Shown: one piece after another, positions 51,549-62,105 of the stretch
Layout of the letters: every line of letters starts with the position of its first letter
Position numbering within the stretch: position 1 is the stretch's first letter
Source of the DNA: Seminavis robusta
Lineage: Eukaryota; Bacillariophyta; Bacillariophyceae; Naviculales; Naviculaceae
DNA length: 64,000 nucleotides
Direction of reading: 5' to 3'
Assembly: GCA_903772945.1 (NCBI GenBank)
Contig: CAICTM010000022.1
Location: 116,001 to 180,000, forward strand
Made by a program: the position numbers and the translations under genes
The notes under the pieces: generated by a model
Database searches by the model: none
What the model was told of the DNA's origin: nothing
What the model saw: the letters and a program-made list of their open reading frames with translations, nothing else

Positions 51549-52322
51549 GAACAGGAAGAAACTTGGTAGATTCATTGGACTAGTGAACTACTATTGAGAC
51601 ATATGGATCAGACGATCACATATACATACAACGTCGAGGATCCCAAGAAAAGGAATCCCTGTCCATTTCACTGCTTGACAATGATTGATCCCGTAACCGA
51701 ATGGTTCGAGATTACCGAGAGCTGCTCCAATGCAGCAGACGAAGTAGCCATCGTTCTAGAACAGACGTGGCTCACCCAGTATCCATGGCCTGCTGAGGTT
51801 ATCATGGATAGAGAACGTGAGTTCCGCGCAGAAGTCGAGAAGACTCTCCGGGATGAATATGGACTTCGTCGCAAGTTCATTACCACACGTGTTCACAACG
51901 TCCGTTTCGAAGTAAACTGGAAACACATCAAAGAACGTCGCCAACGACTCATCTAGAAAAACAATGATAAGGAAAACGCGACGCGTGTCCCTCATCAATA
52001 CAATGTCAACGATACTGTGAGGTTTCAACAGTATCAGCACCGCAAGTACGGTCAGCCCAAGTACAAGGTCCTTACAATATAGACCGAGTCAATAACAATG
52101 GCACTGTACGGCTCCGACATGCTACCGCCAATGGCGGCACAGTCTACCAGACTTGGAACATAAGGTATTTACACCCATACAAGGCCTGATCCCCTTGTAG
52201 GATTGCCATCGTGCGACGCACATGTCTACATCCAATCTCCGGAGAGTGCCCCGCACTTTAATTCATATGTTCTCCTTGTCCGACTGATGTCGTGCCTTCT
52301 GTGACCCTTGTCAGGGGGCGAA
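51549..52322 (+). pseudogene. Element 2 integrase remnant and polypurine tract
   Basis: This begins with the RT tail LGRFIGLVNYY, then jumps to integrase sequence, so RNase H and the zinc-binding part are deleted. The ORF 51594-51956 has FHCLTMIDPVTEWFEI (first Asp), VIMDREREF (second Asp) and DEYGLRRKFITT, then skips to HNVRFEVNWKHIKERRQRL. The part with the catalytic Glu, present in element 1 as YVERAHQ, is missing. The tract CAGGGGGCGAA at 52312-52322, next to the 3' LTR, is the polypurine primer site. Confidence 0.75.
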
Positions 52323-52744
52323 TCCAATACACGGCTCTTAGCCTTATTCGCGACTCGATCCTAGATAGGGTTTGAGTACGACTCATGACGTAGTCCTTCG
52401 CGAATAGTCATTGAGACAGGGTTCTCATGACTGCTAGTCATACTAGGTTGTCGATGAAACATCGCTCTAGATATTTAGCCAGCGTGGAAAGCTTCCACGC
52501 TACTAGACAGCTACTAGCTGAAGTTTCCACGTGTTCCGGAAATGGACTGTGGAGTACGTAGAGTTATTGCCATAACCTACGATATCACACTTCGAGGCCT
52601 CCCGCGGGAGACCAACTTCAATGAGCTTCACAACGATCTCTCTCATGGATTAGTTTTCGTAGCTTTCTAATCTCTCTTATAACTTTCATTCTCTCAAACT
52701 CAAAACACTCGAAAGATCTTTACACTAGCTTTTAGCGTAGTGCA
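52323..52744 (+). repeat. 3' LTR of element 2
   Basis: 422 bp in plus orientation, ending CTTTTAGCGTAGTGCA. Its first bases are TCCAATACACGG where the other LTRs have TGCAATACACGG, so the TG terminus is mutated. It is followed by TCTG, the target duplication seen left of 42561. Confidence 0.85.
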
Positions 52745-53002
52745 TCTGTTAAATCTAACATAGACGATAGGTTTGAGGTCTCTTGTCTTGCTACGTTTAC
52801 GAGGTGGTTGGCCACAGACGAGGTTAACAATGCTAAAAAGATCGTCAGAATCTAATTGAGCAGCTTCTAGGCAATCATCTAATTTGCCGTAGACTTCATC
52901 AGTTGCAAACAATTCTTGTTTACTAGTTAGTGAGATATCTTCTTCACTTTGGTATGAGAAATCGGAACATGGTTCTGTTGAATCATCATCCTGGCCTAAT
53001 CC
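52745..53002 (-). pseudogene. Element 1 gag-pol linker, right side of the break
   Basis: This minus-strand stretch encodes FATDEVYGKLDDC, then LDSDDLFSIVNLVCGQPP and TRDLKPIVYV, matching element 2 at 44432-44640. The insertion of element 2 cuts it at 52745; the continuation is at 42560. Confidence 0.75.
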
Positions 53003-54330
53003 TCAGACGGAGATTTCTCCATCCGATTGATTGAAATCGAAGTCGGCAAGAGCCTTGTCGACTGTGGCTATTTTATTGTCCATCATATTGAGGGACCCGA
53101 CAGAGGAGTAATCCTCGTTATCAGAGTCATCCGACTTGCGCTTGGCAACATGGTTGCTTTCGCCTTTCTTCTTGCGATCGGCCTTGACGGCAGCGGTTGA
53201 AACTTTCTTCATAAGGACAGAAAGTTCCTTCTTGGTGTAAGACTTGGCATCATCAGACTTACGTTTCCAAGTCTTGTTCTTGTTGTACGCTGGCTTGCTA
53301 TCGTTGCCAGACGACGACTTGGACTTGAGTTTCTTGAGAGTCATGCAATCAGCAGTATTGTGAGTGCTGGACTCGTGGTAGTACACCACTTTCCTTCGTT
53401 CTTGGAGGAGTGGTTGTTGTTGCAGCTAGACTTGTACTTCTTGCTATTGCTCTTCTTCGAAGGAGCTTGCTTGGCATCACTGCCCTTGTCAAAGTCTTCA
53501 GCAGATTCCATGCGCTCACAGAATCCAATGAGAGCCTGCATCTCGGCAGTGAAAGGATCGAAGTCGTGTTCGTCCATCTTGCGCATCCAGGAACGAGGAA
53601 TGCCATGACAGATGATGTCGATGAATTCGTCCTGGTTCAACTGTTGATTGGCACCGAAAGGTGGCAAACGAGGGAGTTCATCGGTATTCATCCGAGTGAG
53701 GTTGTTGATGTAGGCACGAGTTTTCATCTCGCTAGGCTTGCGCATCTTACGGCGCATGAAGCGTTTCTGTTTTTCGAGAGCCTTGTAAGGACAGGCTTGT
53801 TCGATAACCACGTTGATTCCAATGGTGATGTCAGCATCGCTCAGCGCGGGTTCTGCTGCACCGTCCCATGCGGCTTGAATACGAGCAGCGTATGCTGCTT
53901 CGGTTTCGGCGACAGGATCGTGTGGTACTTCTCGGTTCACAGTGATTTGTCGAAGGGCGTTGTGACGCACGTCACGATTGCCTGCACATCCAGCCTCGTA
54001 GGCACTCTTTGCAGAGCTGGAAGTCATCTCCTTGAGAAGACGATGTTTGTCGTCGGGACCAGCAAGGTTGAGTCCAACGAAGACCTTCTCCATATTCGTG
54101 GCCCACTTGATGGTCTCACGTGGAGTGTTGGAGCCATTGATGATGGCTACCTTCTTGAAGGTGTACTTGGCACTGTTTGCGTTTGCAGGAATTGTGCGAA
54201 GTTTGTAGGTGGTTGCACGAGTGTCGTCAACCTCGTTGTCTTCGTCATTGTCGACGAGAGGAAGAATGGGTTTGTCACGCAACTGTTTCTCGAAGTTGCT
54301 GAACGCATGCTTTCCTTGAGCAGTCTTCAT
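53003..54330 (-). CDS. Element 1 gag, open apart from one -1 shift
   Basis: From ATG 54330 (MKTAQGKHAFSNFEKQL) the frame is open to 53341 (329 codons plus stop), then continues in the -1 frame to 53003. The first part has a capsid-like helical region (RETIKWATNMEKVFVGLNL, KTRAYINNLTRMN). The shift falls inside the zinc knuckle: WC is in frame 0 and YYHESSTHNTADC in the -1 frame, together a C-x2-H-x4-H-x4-C motif. Element 2 has the same shift at the same place. The tail is Lys/Ser/Asp-rich and ends FNQSDGEISV. As a structural protein it would form the particle and bind RNA. Confidence 0.75.
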
Positions 54331-54382
54331 GGTGAAGGAATAGGTTGAGGGTAGCTGAAAGCTATTGTGTTTGTTAACAAAA

Positions 54383-54762
54383 TGCACTACGCTAAAAGCT
54401 AGTGTAAAGATCTTTCGAGTGTTTTGAGTTTGAGAGAATGAAAGTTATGAGAGAGATTAGAAAGCTACGAAAACTAATCCATGAGAGAGATCGTCGTGAA
54501 GCTCATTGAAGTTGGTCTCCCGCGGGAGGCCTCGAAGTGTGATATCGTAGGTTATGGCAATAACTCTACGTACTCCACAGTCCATTTCCGGAACGCGTGG
54601 AAACTTCAGCTAGTTGCTGTCTAGTAGCGTGGAAGCTTTCCACGCAGGCTAAATATCTAGAGCGATGTTTCATCGACAACCTAGTATGACTAGCAGTCAT
54701 GAGAACCCTGTCTCAATGACTATTCGCGAGGGACTACGTCATGAGTCGAACTCAAACCCTAT
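54383..54762 (-). repeat. 5' LTR of element 1, truncated
   Basis: 380 bp in minus orientation starting TGCACTACGCTAAAAG on the plus strand. It stops after CTCAAACCCTAT; the last 45 bp or so present in the other LTRs are lost, and unrelated sequence follows. Confidence 0.85.
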
Positions 54763-56706
54763 ACAATGAGGCAAAGAAGGAAATGCCGAGACGTTGCGCT
54801 TGCGACAAGGCTCGGGTAGATCCCAAACTGCAAAGGCTCAATTGCTTGTCCTTGGATATTTTGTTCACTTGGGCTTTGACTCCGCTGTAAATGTAGAGAT
54901 TCTTGGAAATGACAGGGTATCCAAAAGTTCGCGTGGGACCGTCCGTATTGATGCCCTAATTCTCCGCAATCCAGTGTGGAGCCCATAACTTTGCCGTCTG
55001 CGCCTGGCGTTTGACTTTCCAGGATGTTGTCGTTAGCATTAAAGTCTTTCTTGCGGTCATACTCTTGACGATTGCCGGCATTCGCTTTGGATCAATCCTG
55101 CAATTCCTGGAGGTCGCGTTTCAGCTTCATATGGTCATTAATGAATTTTTAATGAGATATTCAAAGCATTTTGTCAGCCGTGTTGGTCTTCTTGGCACCA
55201 TTGGCAAAGTGACAAATCAATAGCTGCCGAGATTGTTCCAAGCTGTTCTCCTTGCTGGCCCATGAGAGTATATTGCGGGCTTGCTGGAGCCCAAATTTGT
55301 CGACTACCCGAGCTCCAGCGCAACCCTTCAATCTCACCTTCTTGCTATCAGTATCAACAAGGCCATTTCCAATTTCCACGCAGATCTTGCGTGCAATCTG
55401 GTCGGGAATGACAGATTATCAGGTGTCTTGTGAAGCGCATTCTCGGTGAGTGGGTTGTTGGACGTATCACCCATCATGATTTCCTTGAAGAAAGCAGAAG
55501 CCACGCGTGAACTTTGGCGTGTGCCGTCCTGAATGCATGCTGCCGTGTGACAAGCCACAATGCAATTCTTGCCGTTCTTGTCTGGGAGATCCTGCATTGT
55601 GAGAATTCGGGGAGCATGCGCCAGTACTTGGACTAGTCACGATCGAGCGCGTTTTACACGGGTAGTTATATGGAATGCGCCGAGCTGGTGCCGGCTATCA
55701 GAAGCGAGATGCAAGGGAGAGTGCACAAAGGAATTTCGATTGCGGCTCCAGTACAGCTCCAAACCATGGAGGATGGGCATGTTGTACAGGTGCACAGGAG
55801 ACCGCATCTGTTGGCTGGGCGGGAAGGATTCCCTAGCCCGAGTATGCTATTTGTGGGACAAACTATTATTATTATTATTAATTAGAAGTGGGCAAAAGAC
55901 TCTTGCCACTTCTTTGTAATGACTAGTAGAGAAACAGTTGTATGTGGGGACAATGGTACTCATGTAGGCTAGCTGTGAAGCACGACTTGAGACATTACTA
56001 CTACGGTAGGACGATCGGCCGACACTATCAGTGAGTGGTAGCCGCATCGAGGACTACAGGAGTGGAAGGTAGAAGGAAAGAGCTAGCGTATTTTGTGTGA
56101 TCATCGTCAGGATTCGTTCTTTCTGTTGTGGTGAGTAGGATTGCTGATTGTCCATGTTGCTTGCCGAACCAGCCTTTTCAATGTCATTGCGAGTCAGTCG
56201 CGCTACATGCTGCACGCCGTCCTTAGACTTTGTGTACACTTGACCAGTTGTTCCACATGTGGGAGGCTTGAGATCGACAGAGTAGTCTCCAATAGGGTTG
56301 TAGATGTGGTTCCATTTCTTGGCGCTTTTGAAAGCTTGCTTGGCCCAGTGATGGATCATGACATACGCACGTGTGTGACGTGGCGCTTTAACGCTAGTTT
56401 TAAGTCTAATCTCACAATATTCCGATTGTAGTTCACTCTGAATTCAGAAGCAAGTTCGGTTGGAATTTGCACATCAATCAAAAGAAACTTCCTGCGTACA
56501 TTCTACGCAGCCGCATACTAGGCGTTTGGCCATTGTCAAACAATTTCGAAAATTCGCTCTATTAACAACGGTAACTCAAGGGTGTAACTCAATTTACGAA
56601 GTTACAGTACTCCTTTTTCTTTCTTTATCAATACTTGCAACTCTTACTAACCATAAAGCCGCAAGTACTGCTGTTTGTTATTTATTTCTAAGCTCATTAT
56701 CTCACC
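54763..56706. other. Region with decayed minus-strand coding sequence; leader of element 4
   Basis: Minus-strand ORFs at 54986-54759, 55379-55161, 55597-55334 and 56359-56054 read like protein (for example KNGKNCIVACHTAACIQDG, LQQARNILSWASKENSLEQS, NPIGDYSVDLKPPTCGTTG), and between 55160 and 54990 a frame with KLKRDLQELQD continues past one TGA. They may be remains of one or two genes or of another transposon, but I recognise no family. The last 150-300 bases must hold the 5' leader of element 4; no LTR could be delimited by comparison with its 3' side. Confidence 0.4.
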
Positions 56707-57929
56707 ATGACAACACTTGGTCAGTCGGGCAAGAATACGGTCATTCCTTTGGTCCCCGAGTACAATGCGAGTGAGGTTGCTACTACTGAGTTGTTCCGTT
56801 CTTGGCAACATGCTGGCAATAACATCAAGCGGAAGCATGATATGATTGTCCTGGCAGATGAACAAGAACCGGAACACGTCCTTCGAGTCATCAAGGAGTT
56901 CGATCAAGTGACCGGCAACTCGGCTTTGAAATTGGACACGGGGACATTGAGAGCTAACTTCTTTGTCAAGTGTCTTCAAGGCTCTGCTCGAGACAAGTGG
57001 AACGTTATTCGAGCAGCGCGTCCTGGTGCAGCTGTTGCTGATTTCGATGCCTGCATTACTTTGTTCATAGCCAAGTTCCTTGAAGACACGAATCTCGCCG
57101 ATCAGACGCGATATTTGCAGACAACGACCAAGCCTTTCAAGCTCGATTGCAAGACCTTGTGGTCTCGTTGGAGTACATCAACACCTTGATGGCGAAGTTC
57201 CCTGGTGCTGGCAATGCGAACCCTTTTGATGCTCCTGCTCTCAAGATGTTGTTTTACAACATGATGCTTCCTTCGTGGAAAGACAAGTTTGCTGATTCCG
57301 CTCATGACATTACGGTTATCGGTCCAGTGCAGATGGTTCGGTTCTTTGCTCATCAAGAAAAGAATTACAACGCTCGCCAACAAGGCTCTCGTGGCTGTGG
57401 TGGTGGTCGAGCACGTGGTCGTGCTGGACGTGGATTTGGAAGAGGTGGACGCTCTTCTGGTTATCGTCGTACCTATGGTCAAGAAGATGGTCCTCGAGTT
57501 GGTTACTATCGTCCTTCCCAGCGCTTCCGTCACGGAGGATGGAGTCGAGCTCCTACCTGGACGTACAACCGTAGTCCTCCCCGAGAATACCAACGTGGAC
57601 AACCAGACGGACAGCAACGCAACAAGACTACTCCGGTGCGCAATTTTGCTGGACGTTTCGGTCGTGGTGGCTATGCCTCGCCTTGTGGTCGTGGACGTGG
57701 ACGTGGTTACAGTCCTCGCCACGATAATTTTGTGGCTGACGGTGATGTTCGCGACGATGATGTGTTCCATGTCGAAGAACAATCCTCTACGGTTCCTGCT
57801 GGTGCTTCGATGCCGCCTCCTGAGGAAACAGACGAGATGTATTATCAGGAAGAGTCCCATTACTTTGATTCCATGACAGGGGGTTACGATGACTATGAAG
57901 AGTCCTATGGATACGGTGGCGATTACTGA
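56707..57929 (+). pseudogene. Element 4 gag, one -1 shift, RGG-rich tail
   Basis: From ATG 56707 (MTTLGQSGKNTVIPLVPEY) the frame continues with a capsid-like region (LRANFFVKCLQGSARDKW) to about 57150. It then needs a -1 shift at TGCAAGACCTTG to continue as DLVVSLEYINTLMAKF. The C-terminal half is rich in Arg-Gly (GGGRARGRAGRGFGRGGR) and lacks an obvious CCHC knuckle; RGG repeats may bind RNA instead. It ends YGYGGDY at TGA 57927-57929. A single lost G would explain the shift. Confidence 0.72.
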
Positions 57930-58739
57930 CCATCAACAAGGGTCTTTGAGAATTATGCAGCGGCGGCTGAAGGGATCGATGTGGACAAGGACTTGGTGCC
58001 GATGGCCCTTTGCGCCCTACATAGTATACAAACTAAACCGTCTGATAGACCGTTGTTAGTCCTGATGGACTCTGGTTCTAGTGGAACCTGGATTAGTGAA
58101 AAGGCGTTGCCTAAGGGAACAGTCCCTTGTATTGGTGACGTTATGTCTACCACAACATTGGCTGGCAACATCAATTCGAACCGTGTTGTTACCTTAGACC
58201 GGTTGTGTTTTCCAGAGTTCTACAAGTCCCGTTTCATCGATGTCGCTCATGCTTGAGTCTTTTCTGCGAGCAATGTTCGGTATGATATGATCATTGGACG
58301 CGACATCCTCCTTGAGATGGGATTGAAGATTGACTTCAAGGGACACAAGATGACATGGGACGAGGTTAGCATCGACATGAGACCTTTTCCTACATCTTCG
58401 GTTGACAAGAAGACTCCTCCTGCTACATCTATGTTCCTTGATCTCCTCGAAGCGGATCTCGAAGATGACGACACCCTGCCTACAGTGGCTTCTACAAATT
58501 GCTCTGAAGACGACTTGGATGACGATTTGGACGACATGCTCCCCGAATCCGAAAAAGAGTCTTCATGTTTTGCAACTCTCGAAGAAGAACAGAAGGCAGC
58601 TGACTTGGGTTACAAGACCAAACACATTCTCGAATCCAAGTATGAGGGGGCCGACATTACCGCAGTGGTTCGGTCCTGCACTCATCTCTCTCAAGAATAG
58701 CACAACGAGCTTCGTGATGTCCTTGAGAAGTATGACACC
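57930..58739 (+). pseudogene. Element 4 aspartic protease region
   Basis: In the same frame as gag. LLVLMDSGSSGTWIS (around 58050) carries the catalytic DSG; YDMIIGRDILLEMGLKIDF (around 58285) is the second conserved block. In-frame stops TGA at 58254-58256 and TAG at 58698-58700 interrupt an otherwise open frame. The linker to RT is acidic (LEADLEDDD). Confidence 0.75.
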
Positions 58740-60116
58740 TTGCTTAGTCCTGAACTTGGTAAATACACAGGCGGACAAATTCATTTGGAGATTGATCCAA
58801 CAGTTCCTGCCCATCGAAGCCATCATTATACTGTTCCTCATCACCAACAAGCAATTTTCAAGAAGGAGTTGGATAGGTTGGTTTCTATCAGAGTCCTTGA
58901 AGAAGGCAGTCGTTCCAAATGGATTGCTGGTACTTTCATTATTCCTAAGAAGGATGGTCGGGTCAGACGGATCTCTGACTTTCGTGGTCTCAACAAGGCA
59001 ATCAAACGCAAGGTTTATCCTATTCCACGCATTGCTGATATCTTGGCGCGACGCAAGAACTATGCCTTCCTTACCAAGTTGGACATTTCCATGCAGTATT
59101 ACACCTTCGAACTTGACGATTTCAGTTCCGAATTGTGTACCCTTGCTACGCCCTTTGGGCTTTACAAGTACAGACGACTTCCTATGGGCGTTTCTCAATC
59201 TCCCGACATTGCCCAAGAAATCATGGAGAAATTACTCAAAGCTCTAGACGACATCGAAGTTTACATCGATGACATTGGCATTTTCAGTTCCGATTGGCGC
59301 TCTCATCTCGACAAGCTCGATCAAGTCCTCAAGATCCTCCAAGAAGCCAGATTCACGATCAATCCTTTGAAGTGTGAATGGGCTGTGCAAGAAACGGATT
59401 TCCTTGGACATTGGTTGACTCCCATCGGCGTAAAACCTGTGGCGAAGAAAGTGCGCGCCATCCTGGACATGAAAGCTCCTACTGATATCAAGCAACTGTG
59501 TTCGTTCCTCGGTTTGGTGACTTATTACCGTGATATATGGCCTCGTCGTTCTCACACATTGGATCCTTTGACAAAGCTTATCGGTACCAAGAAGTTTGAG
59601 TGGACCGACGAACAAGAACAGGCTTTCAAGGCTACGAAGGCCTTGGCAGCAGCTGATACCTTGCTTGCATATCCCGATCACAACGTTCCTTTCGAGATCG
59701 ATACGGACGCCAGCGATTATCAACTCGGCGGTGCGATCAAACAAAACGGCCGCATAGTGGCTTGCTACTCCCGCAAACTCAATTCCGCGCAGAAGAATTA
59801 CACTACCATTGAAAAGGAATTGCTTTCCATCGTCGAAATTTTCAAAGAGTTTCGGTCTATGTTGCTCGGAGCTCGCATCAATGTGTTTACTTATCATACG
59901 AACCTTACTCACAAACTTTCTGCTTTCCAAACTCAACGTGTTTTGAGATGGCGATTGCTTTTGGAAGAGTTTGGTCCAACATTTCATTACAAGCCGGGCC
60001 CCGAAAACGTTCTTGGCGACACCCTCAGCCGGGTGCCCACATCTCGCGAAGATTGTGACACTTGGTTGATAACCCGGAACGATTTTTCAAGAAGATGTTT
60101 GGAAACAGTGAGCTGA
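58740..60116 (+). CDS. Element 4 reverse transcriptase-RNase H
   Basis: A 458-codon open segment of pol, in frame with protease. RT motifs: IAGTFIIPKKDGRVRRISDF, FLTKLDISMQYYTFEL (first Asp), YRRLPMGVSQSPDIAQ and VYIDDIGIFSS (YxDD). The connection has FLGLVTYYRDIWPRRS. RNase H follows: FEIDTDASDYQLGG, IEKELLSIV and VLGDTLSRVP. The usual TDH site reads FTYHTNL, so one catalytic Asp of RNase H seems to be Tyr. It has no start codon of its own role; it would be made as part of a polyprotein. RT looks intact. Confidence 0.83.
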   Translation: MLSPELGKYTGGQIHLEIDPTVPAHRSHHYTVPHHQQAIFKKELDRLVSIRVLEEGSRSKWIAGTFIIPKKDGRVRRISDFRGLNKAIKRKVYPIPRIADILARRKNYAFLTKLDISMQYYTFELDDFSSELCTLATPFGLYKYRRLPMGVSQSPDIAQEIMEKLLKALDDIEVYIDDIGIFSSDWRSHLDKLDQVLKILQEARFTINPLKCEWAVQETDFLGHWLTPIGVKPVAKKVRAILDMKAPTDIKQLCSFLGLVTYYRDIWPRRSHTLDPLTKLIGTKKFEWTDEQEQAFKATKALAAADTLLAYPDHNVPFEIDTDASDYQLGGAIKQNGRIVACYSRKLNSAQKNYTTIEKELLSIVEIFKEFRSMLLGARINVFTYHTNLTHKLSAFQTQRVLRWRLLLEEFGPTFHYKPGPENVLGDTLSRVPTSREDCDTWLITRNDFSRRCLETVS

Positions 60117-61175
60117 TATGCTTTTGTCAGAATGACGAGGACAAGATTGTCCTGACAAAAGAGTTCCTTCCCAAGTTGGTCAGCTTCTACCACAAGTCCA
60201 TGGCACATGTCGAAGGCATGGATCGTTTAGAACAAATGATCAAGACACATTTCTACCATAGAGGTATTCGCGACGAAGTCCGAAAACAAATTGAGCAGTG
60301 CGAAGCATGTGCGAAGAACAAACGAGCACGACGTGCTTATGGAGAATCTGCTCCACGTGATGCTACGGCGATGCCCTGGCAGGAAGTCCATTGTGACACA
60401 ATTGGTCCGTGGATGATTGAGTTACGACAACGGATGTTGACTTTCAATGCCATGACTATGGTGGATCCTTGCACAAACTTGTTAGAGGCAGATTGTGCCT
60501 ATCATGTGACGAACGTCGGAAGAAGGTGCTCGAGTGGTCGAAGATACGTGGTTTGCTCGGTACTATCCCCGAACTAAGAAAGTGGTCACAGACAACGGTC
60601 CGGAGTTCAAACTGGAATTCATCAAGATGGTGAAAAAGAACGGTGCGGTGCATCGGTACTCGACCCCTCGTAATCCACAAGGTAACTCGATGATTGAACG
60701 GACTCATCAGGCAATTGGTCAAGTATTGCGAACCATTGTGGTTTCGCGCGATCCCAAGAGTGCGGCTGATGGGATCAAGGTCATTTCCGAAACCTTGGCG
60801 ACAGTGATGCATGCTCATCGTTGTTCCGTGCAGAGTACGAACGCGTATCTCACTCCTGGTGCTCTTGCCTTCAAACGAGATATGTTTCTTGACATTCCTA
60901 TTTATGCAGACATCCTGGCCATGCAACGACACCGTCAATCCTTGGTTGACAAACGATTGCTGCGGGCCAATGCTAAACGCATCTCCTATGACTACGCGGT
61001 CGATGATCTGGTCTATAAGCGTGCGTATCTCGGTCTCAGTGATAAGTTGAAGCCTACGGCTTCTGGTCCCTACCGAGTTTCCCGCGTACATACCAATGGC
61101 AATGTAACAATTCAGCTCAGTCCCCATCAGTTCGAGCGCCTGAACATTTGGCGTGTGTTTCCAAAGCACATCTAA
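60062..61175 (+). pseudogene. Element 4 integrase, frameshifted once
   Basis: The first part (60062-60530) has the zinc-binding H-H-C-C motif (FYHKSMAHVEGMD ... CEACAKNK) and the first catalytic Asp in EVHCDTIGPW. A one-base shift near 60530 leads to the second part (to 61175) with VVTDNGPEFKLEF (second Asp) and MIERTHQAIGQ (Glu), so the DDE triad is complete across the shift. The C-terminal end (GPYRVSRVHTNGNVTIQL) is the SH3-like tail; no chromodomain is seen. It overlaps the RT-RNase H ORF by 55 bases in another frame. Confidence 0.8.
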
Positions 61176-62105
61176 GAAGCACAATTGTAGGTAGTTCCTG
61201 AATTGGGAACCTCAGGTCTAGTTTGGGAAGCACATCCCAACCGCATCTTCCCAACCAAGTGCTAGGTTCCAATTAGGCAAGGCAAGGTCCATTTTGGCAA
61301 CCTCCACATGGTTGTGGATTGGAACCTCTCTCAGTTCCAGATTGGGAAGCAAGGTCTAGGTCTAAAAGCTAGGTTCCTAATGGTTTCTTTGGTTGCCAAT
61401 TCTTAACCTTTCTACCTAATTCATTACTTGCTATCTAGATTAGTAAGTTTTCCTCTGGAATTGGCCAAGTCAAGGACTTGGCCAAATCGATCCTCCTCCA
61501 ACATGTCGACTTGGCGCAAATTCACTAAGTCGAGGACTTGTGCATACAGGAAAATGGGTACCGACACAGGAATCACCACCAAAAAACTAGGAAATTACAC
61601 TGGAGGGATGAATCCGGTAGGAGGATCCACTCTCCTCTGTGCATTTCGAGTTTTCGTGTAGCCTCCTCCGGTTAACTGTTGCCATTCAATGACTCAACAA
61701 CGTTCAGTCTGGTGATAGGGCTGGAGTTAATAGAGCCTCTTGTTATCCGATCGATCGACAACAGCCTCTCCTCTTGTTGAGGGTTTAATTACTTATTTAG
61801 GTTAACAACCTATTGGGTCCGGAGGACCTTTTTCTACGCTGGCAATAGTTGAGCCCGAGGGCCCAAATAGCTGAGTCGTATACCATTGATGAATTGCACG
61901 ATAGGGAGATTCACGGTGCACACCAAGTGTCAACACTGAAGGAGGATATGCCTCATAGTAGCACGGCTACACTATCCTATAGTCTCACCGCCATTCACCT
62001 CCGCCCCATGAACAAGGGGCAGGTCCCTACAGCTCTACTTACAACGGGAGTGTGCATCTTCCCATCATGACCTGGAGCACGGTGGCCTAGCCAGGATTTA
62101 ACCTA
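61176..62105. other. 3' region of element 4, short repeated words, no gene
   Basis: After the integrase stop the sequence repeats TTGGGAA, GGTTCC and GGTCTAG steps (61200-61380). No polypurine tract or LTR could be identified with confidence. ORFs have no motif. The part 61840-62105 is compositionally different, and its origin is unknown. Confidence 0.4.
61461..61485. other. Perfect 11-bp inverted repeat (hairpin)
   Basis: TTGGCCAAGTC, the three-base loop AAG, then GACTTGGCCAA. The stem is perfect. Its place downstream of the element 4 coding region would fit an RNA 3' structure, but function is unknown. Confidence 0.7.

Larger units (their letters stand above)
42561..52744 (+). mobile_element. 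Element 2: Ty3/gypsy-like retrotransposon nested in element 1, itself split by element 3
   Basis: Plus-strand member of the element 1 family, with LTRs at 42561-42976 and 52323-52744. The 4-bp sequence TCTG flanks both outer ends and restores the element 1 sequence when the insert is removed. Its own parts are 42561-45836 and 51544-52744, about 4.5 kb. It has internal losses: the central part of RT with the first catalytic Asp, the RNase H to early integrase region, and the part of integrase holding the catalytic Glu. It would depend on enzymes from another copy. Confidence 0.85.
39010..54762 (-). mobile_element. Element 1: Ty3/gypsy-like retrotransposon, split by element 2
   Basis: This is one minus-strand element in two pieces, 54762-52745 and 42560-39010, about 5.6 kb without the insertion. 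Its 5' LTR is at 54762-54383, gag at 54330-53003, then protease, RT, RNase H and integrase remnants down to 39422, and its 3' LTR at 39421-39010. The pieces rejoin: TTAGATTTAACAGA at the right break and CAGATGAGAAAAGGG at the left break correspond to one continuous sequence in element 2 (near 44625-44650). Element 1 is therefore older than element 2. The order RT, RNase H, integrase defines the Ty3/gypsy type. The 5' LTR is cut short, so no flanking duplication can be checked. Confidence 0.85.
56707..61175 (+). mobile_element. Element 4: Ty3/gypsy retrotransposon, coding region nearly complete, LTRs not found
   Basis: Plus-strand gag, protease, RT, RNase H and integrase in gypsy order over 4.5 kb. 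The sequence differs clearly from elements 1 and 2 (different gag, RGG-rich tail, better-kept pol), so it is another family. From 57147 to 60116 one frame runs through gag and pol, broken only by stops at 57927, 58254 and 58698. One shift occurs in gag, one between RNase H and integrase, and one within integrase. No matching direct repeats could be found on its two sides, so the ends are unknown. Confidence 0.8.

Noticed and set aside
53410-54348. 312-codon plus-strand ORF
   Set aside because: It is antisense to the gag of element 1, which has a matching copy in element 2 and a zinc-knuckle motif.
57102-57860. 252-codon minus-strand ORF rich in Thr and Ser
   Set aside because: It is the antisense of the Arg-Gly-rich gag tail of element 4, which is supported by its gypsy context.
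62060-62105. Possible tRNA on the minus strand because of a GGTTAAATCC word
   Set aside because: No acceptor, D-arm or anticodon stem could be folded around it.
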